From SHLQ01 sp964610745 (lineage in GTDB: Bacteria; Actinomycetota; Acidimicrobiia; Acidimicrobiales; SHLQ01): 64,000 nucleotides of DNA. Shown in pieces: positions 62,129 through 64,000 of this stretch. Each line of letters begins with the position of its first letter. The stretch's first letter is position 1. The translations under genes and the position numbers were made by a program. The notes below the pieces were generated by a model. It ran no database searches. It worked only from the letters and a program-made list of their open reading frames with translations, and was not told the DNA's origin. The stretch lies in assembly GCA_964610745.1 (NCBI GenBank), contig CAZSYL010000010.1, positions 25,073 through 89,072 on the forward strand, in the 5' to 3' direction.

Positions 62129-62767
62129 CTAGAGCGGTTCGAGCTGTTGGTTGGGTTGGCGAAGCTCGGATCTCGCCTCGGCGATGATGTCGAGCGCTGT
62201 CCGTAGAAAGAGCGCGGCGATCGCGACGCCGACGATGACGTCGGGCCAGCGGCTATCTAACATCCAGACCAGAACCGCAGCACCCAACACTGCAGTGTTT
62301 GCGACGAGGTCGTTTCGGGAACACAGCCATGTCGAGCGCATGTTGATGTCGTCGGAACGATGTGACCACAGCAGCCTAAACGCCCACGCGTTGCCGGCAA
62401 GGGCGATAAGCCCCATCACACCCATGGCTTCGCCGTTCGGAATCTGATCGCCAAGCGCCTGCCACGCGGCCTGACCAAGAACGAACAATCCGAATCCGAA
62501 CTGAATGATGCCCTTTGCCACTGCCGCCCGTGCTCGGGTGGTGATGCCGCGATGGAGGACCCACAGGCTGAACGCGTAGACCGCAGCGTCGCCGAGCATG
62601 TCGAGCGAGTCGGCGAGTAGCGCCGTCGAGCGTGACCACCATCCGACCGTGAACTCGGCGACGAACAAGACGGCGTTGATGACGAGAACCATCCAGAGGA
62701 TCACACGCTGTCGTTCCAGTAGCTGACCGAGCTCGTCGCTCTTATTCTCACAGCAGCTGGAGGTCAT
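62129..62767 (-). CDS. Cation diffusion facilitator (CDF) transporter
   Basis: 212 aa with five or six TM helices. The metal site D-S-L-D-M-L-G-D (TM2) and the N-D-L-V-A-N-T-A-V-L stretch (TM5) fit the CDF/CzcD family. The N-terminus is Cys-rich (S-S-C-C-E-N-K) and there is no cytosolic C-domain, so this is a short form. It would export Zn2+, Co2+ or similar. It converges on the LysR gene 21 bp downstream. Confidence 0.8.
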   Translation of the reverse strand: MTSSCCENKSDELGQLLERQRVILWMVLVINAVLFVAEFTVGWWSRSTALLADSLDMLGDAAVYAFSLWVLHRGITTRARAAVAKGIIQFGFGLFVLGQAAWQALGDQIPNGEAMGVMGLIALAGNAWAFRLLWSHRSDDINMRSTWLCSRNDLVANTAVLGAAVLVWMLDSRWPDVIVGVAIAALFLRTALDIIAEARSELRQPNQQLEPL

Positions 62768-62893
62768 TTCTCCATTGTGCCATCACGCTGACGGAACATC
62801 ACCGAAGAAACGTGTGTTCCCAGTTCTGTCGACGAGTTCGCACTTCGATGTTGTCGATGACAGGATTTTTCCGCCCCGGAAGGTAAAGAACCA

Positions 62894-63547
62894 GTGGACA
62901 ATCCAATCGAACTAAACCCCGAGTACCTGGTTGATGAGCGCGACCTAGAAGCAATGTTTCATCCAGCGAACGACTTTGTCACCGACAAATGCTTGGATTA
63001 CATCCACGAGCACGCCCGAACCTTTATTGAGCGTTCGCCATTTCTGCTGATCGGTTCACAGTCCGCCGACGGAAATGCCGATGTCAGTCCGCGTGGTGAT
63101 CCTCGTGGGTTCGTCAAGGTGCTTGACGACAACAAGACCCTCCTCATCCCGGATCGTCCCGGCAACAACCGGATCGACACGTTGAAGAACATCACATCGA
63201 ACCCACGGGTCGGTCTGATCTTCATCATTCCTGGCTTCGATGAGACGATGCGCATCAACGGTGGGGCACAACTCACGCGTGACCCTGAACTCCTTTCAGG
63301 CATGGCCGTGAAGGGTCGCGTCCCAAAGCTCGCCATTGCGGTGCGCGTCGATGAGGTCTACATCCATTGCGCCAAGGCAATCCGCCGCGCCAAGCTGTGG
63401 GATCCCGAAGAGCATCAGGATCGTAGCGAGTTCCCAACGATGGCCAAGGTCATGCTCGATCACACCTATGGCGCTCCCGATGATCCCGAAGAGATGAAGC
63501 TCATCGACGACAACATGGACGCCTTCTACCGCCAGACCATGTACTAG
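62894..63547 (+). CDS. PPOX-type FMN-binding protein (pyridoxamine-phosphate-oxidase-like)
   Basis: 217 aa from GTG 62894, with GGAAGG upstream. The split-barrel shows P-F-L-L-I-G-S-Q-S-A-D-G, D-V-S-P-R-G-D-P, and P-D-R-P-G-N-N-R-I-D-T-L. This matches the MSMEG_1061-like FMN-dependent PPOX group. It probably reduces an unknown flavin/F420 or aromatic substrate. It stands alone, followed by two 22-bp repeats. Confidence 0.85.
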   Translation: MDNPIELNPEYLVDERDLEAMFHPANDFVTDKCLDYIHEHARTFIERSPFLLIGSQSADGNADVSPRGDPRGFVKVLDDNKTLLIPDRPGNNRIDTLKNITSNPRVGLIFIIPGFDETMRINGGAQLTRDPELLSGMAVKGRVPKLAIAVRVDEVYIHCAKAIRRAKLWDPEEHQDRSEFPTMAKVMLDHTYGAPDDPEEMKLIDDNMDAFYRQTMY

Positions 63548-63558
63548 CCCAACCCGAT

Positions 63559-63646
63559 GGGGTCAGGTCTCACTTTCACTGCGCTGACGCCGCCTGCGTT
63601 GTTGCAATTGCTCGCATCGCGGTCGGGGTCAGGTCTCACTTTCACT
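63559..63646. repeat. Two 22-bp direct repeats after the PPOX gene
   Basis: Identical 22-bp copies at 63559-63580 and 63625-63646, each starting GGGGTCAGGTCTCAC and 66 bp apart. Similar GGGGTCAGAC words occur at 48961-48998. They look like a dispersed family of intergenic elements. Confidence 0.65.
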
Positions 63647-63708
63647 CCCTGCGACGCTGACGTACTGGCGCGCTGCCCGACGGCGGGTGGGTCCGATACG
63701 GTGGAGCC

Positions 63709-63948
63709 ATGAACCTCGTCACGTCCGGCAGCGCAGCAGTCACCCTTTCGACATGCATCGTCGGGCTGTTACTGGTCTTGCCTCGGACGAATCTGATGGA
63801 AGCGACACGCTTTGCGGTCCTGATGCTGCGCCGAAGTCAGGCCGACGAACGCCCGGTTCAGCCGATGATCGCGACTGTTGATCACGAGCTGGTCGAGGTC
63901 GCAAGCGGCCTCGACTTGGCCCAAGAACCCGAGCTCGTCGACGCCTGA
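63709..63948 (+). CDS. Hypothetical small membrane protein
   Basis: 79 aa with one hydrophobic N-terminal segment (V-T-L-S-T-C-I-V-G-L-L-L-V-L) and a charged soluble tail. ATG 63709 has GGAG seven bases upstream. No family was recognised. The last 52 bp of the window hold nothing further that I can support. Confidence 0.5.
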   Translation: MNLVTSGSAAVTLSTCIVGLLLVLPRTNLMEATRFAVLMLRRSQADERPVQPMIATVDHELVEVASGLDLAQEPELVDA

Positions 63949-64000
63949 GGTTTACTCGGTAGTTGCAATCACCGAAGTGACGCGTCGTTCGTTTCGATCG

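Noticed and set aside
1..64000. CRISPR array, prophage, insertion sequence or riboswitch
   Set aside because: No regularly spaced direct repeats with unique spacers, no transposase or phage structural genes, and no recognisable riboswitch leader were found on either strand.

Overview
The window reads as chromosomal DNA of a high-GC Gram-positive bacterium (Actinomycetota). The lineage evidence is an mshC gene for mycothiol synthesis, a DUF3499 protein, an HBHA/MLDS-like coat protein next to an XRE regulator, wax-ester/DGAT acyltransferases, a sorting signal of the LAXTG type, and many GTG starts with 4-nt ATGA/GTGA overlaps. An Acidimicrobiia (Ilumatobacter-like) source is my inference from overall gene style; no 16S or marker tree was possible. 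No prophage, IS element or CRISPR array was seen. Four runs of about 100 N mark assembly gaps, and three of them lie in clear tandem repeats.

Layout. 1-9.2 kb: end of a Ser/Thr kinase, cyclophilin, surface and zinc-ribbon proteins, and an overlapping mshC-cysS pair. 9.5-19.3 kb: an XRE-TM-zincin fusion, an FtsX-type ABC exporter, a DedA-patatin pair, a LysR gene, a secreted protein and tRNA-Arg(CCT). 19.6-30.1 kb: a lipid-storage block (HAD-PlsC fusion, two WS/DGAT genes, a CASTOR/POLLUX-type channel, an MLDS/HBHA-like Lys-Ala-rich protein with its XRE regulator, a patatin, an alpha/beta hydrolase, gpsA). 30.2-45 kb: glycosyltransferase, HtrA protease, SDR, rpmB-rpmG, two OmpA-like proteins, two overlapping secreted RTX proteins (M23 and CAP), an HD-only relative of CCA-adding enzyme, and prmA. 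45.2-48.3 kb: oxidative pentose phosphate operon gnd-zwf-pgl. 49-52.6 kb: a wall-anchored Thr-rich protein and an ECF-like sigma factor with its membrane partner.

52.6-62.1 kb is the most coherent system: a complete form I aerobic CO dehydrogenase locus, coxG-coxM-coxS-coxL-xdhC(YHS)-mocA-coxD-small ORF-coxE on the minus strand, with a divergent LysR regulator. coxMSL encode the FAD, 2Fe-2S and Mo/Cu subunits (CoxL has AYACSFR). mocA would make the cytosine dinucleotide cofactor, and coxD, coxE and coxG would mature or anchor the enzyme. Two nearly identical 20-bp dyads, upstream of coxM and between coxG and lysR, look like LysR operators.

Two details of that locus appear undescribed: a 36-codon membrane-like ORF coupled between coxD and coxE, and a 21-bp tandem repeat at the xdhC-mocA junction in which every unit carries a Shine-Dalgarno and an in-frame ATG. 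Together with the lipid block, the window suggests an aerobic heterotroph that stores neutral lipid and can use trace CO as an energy supplement.
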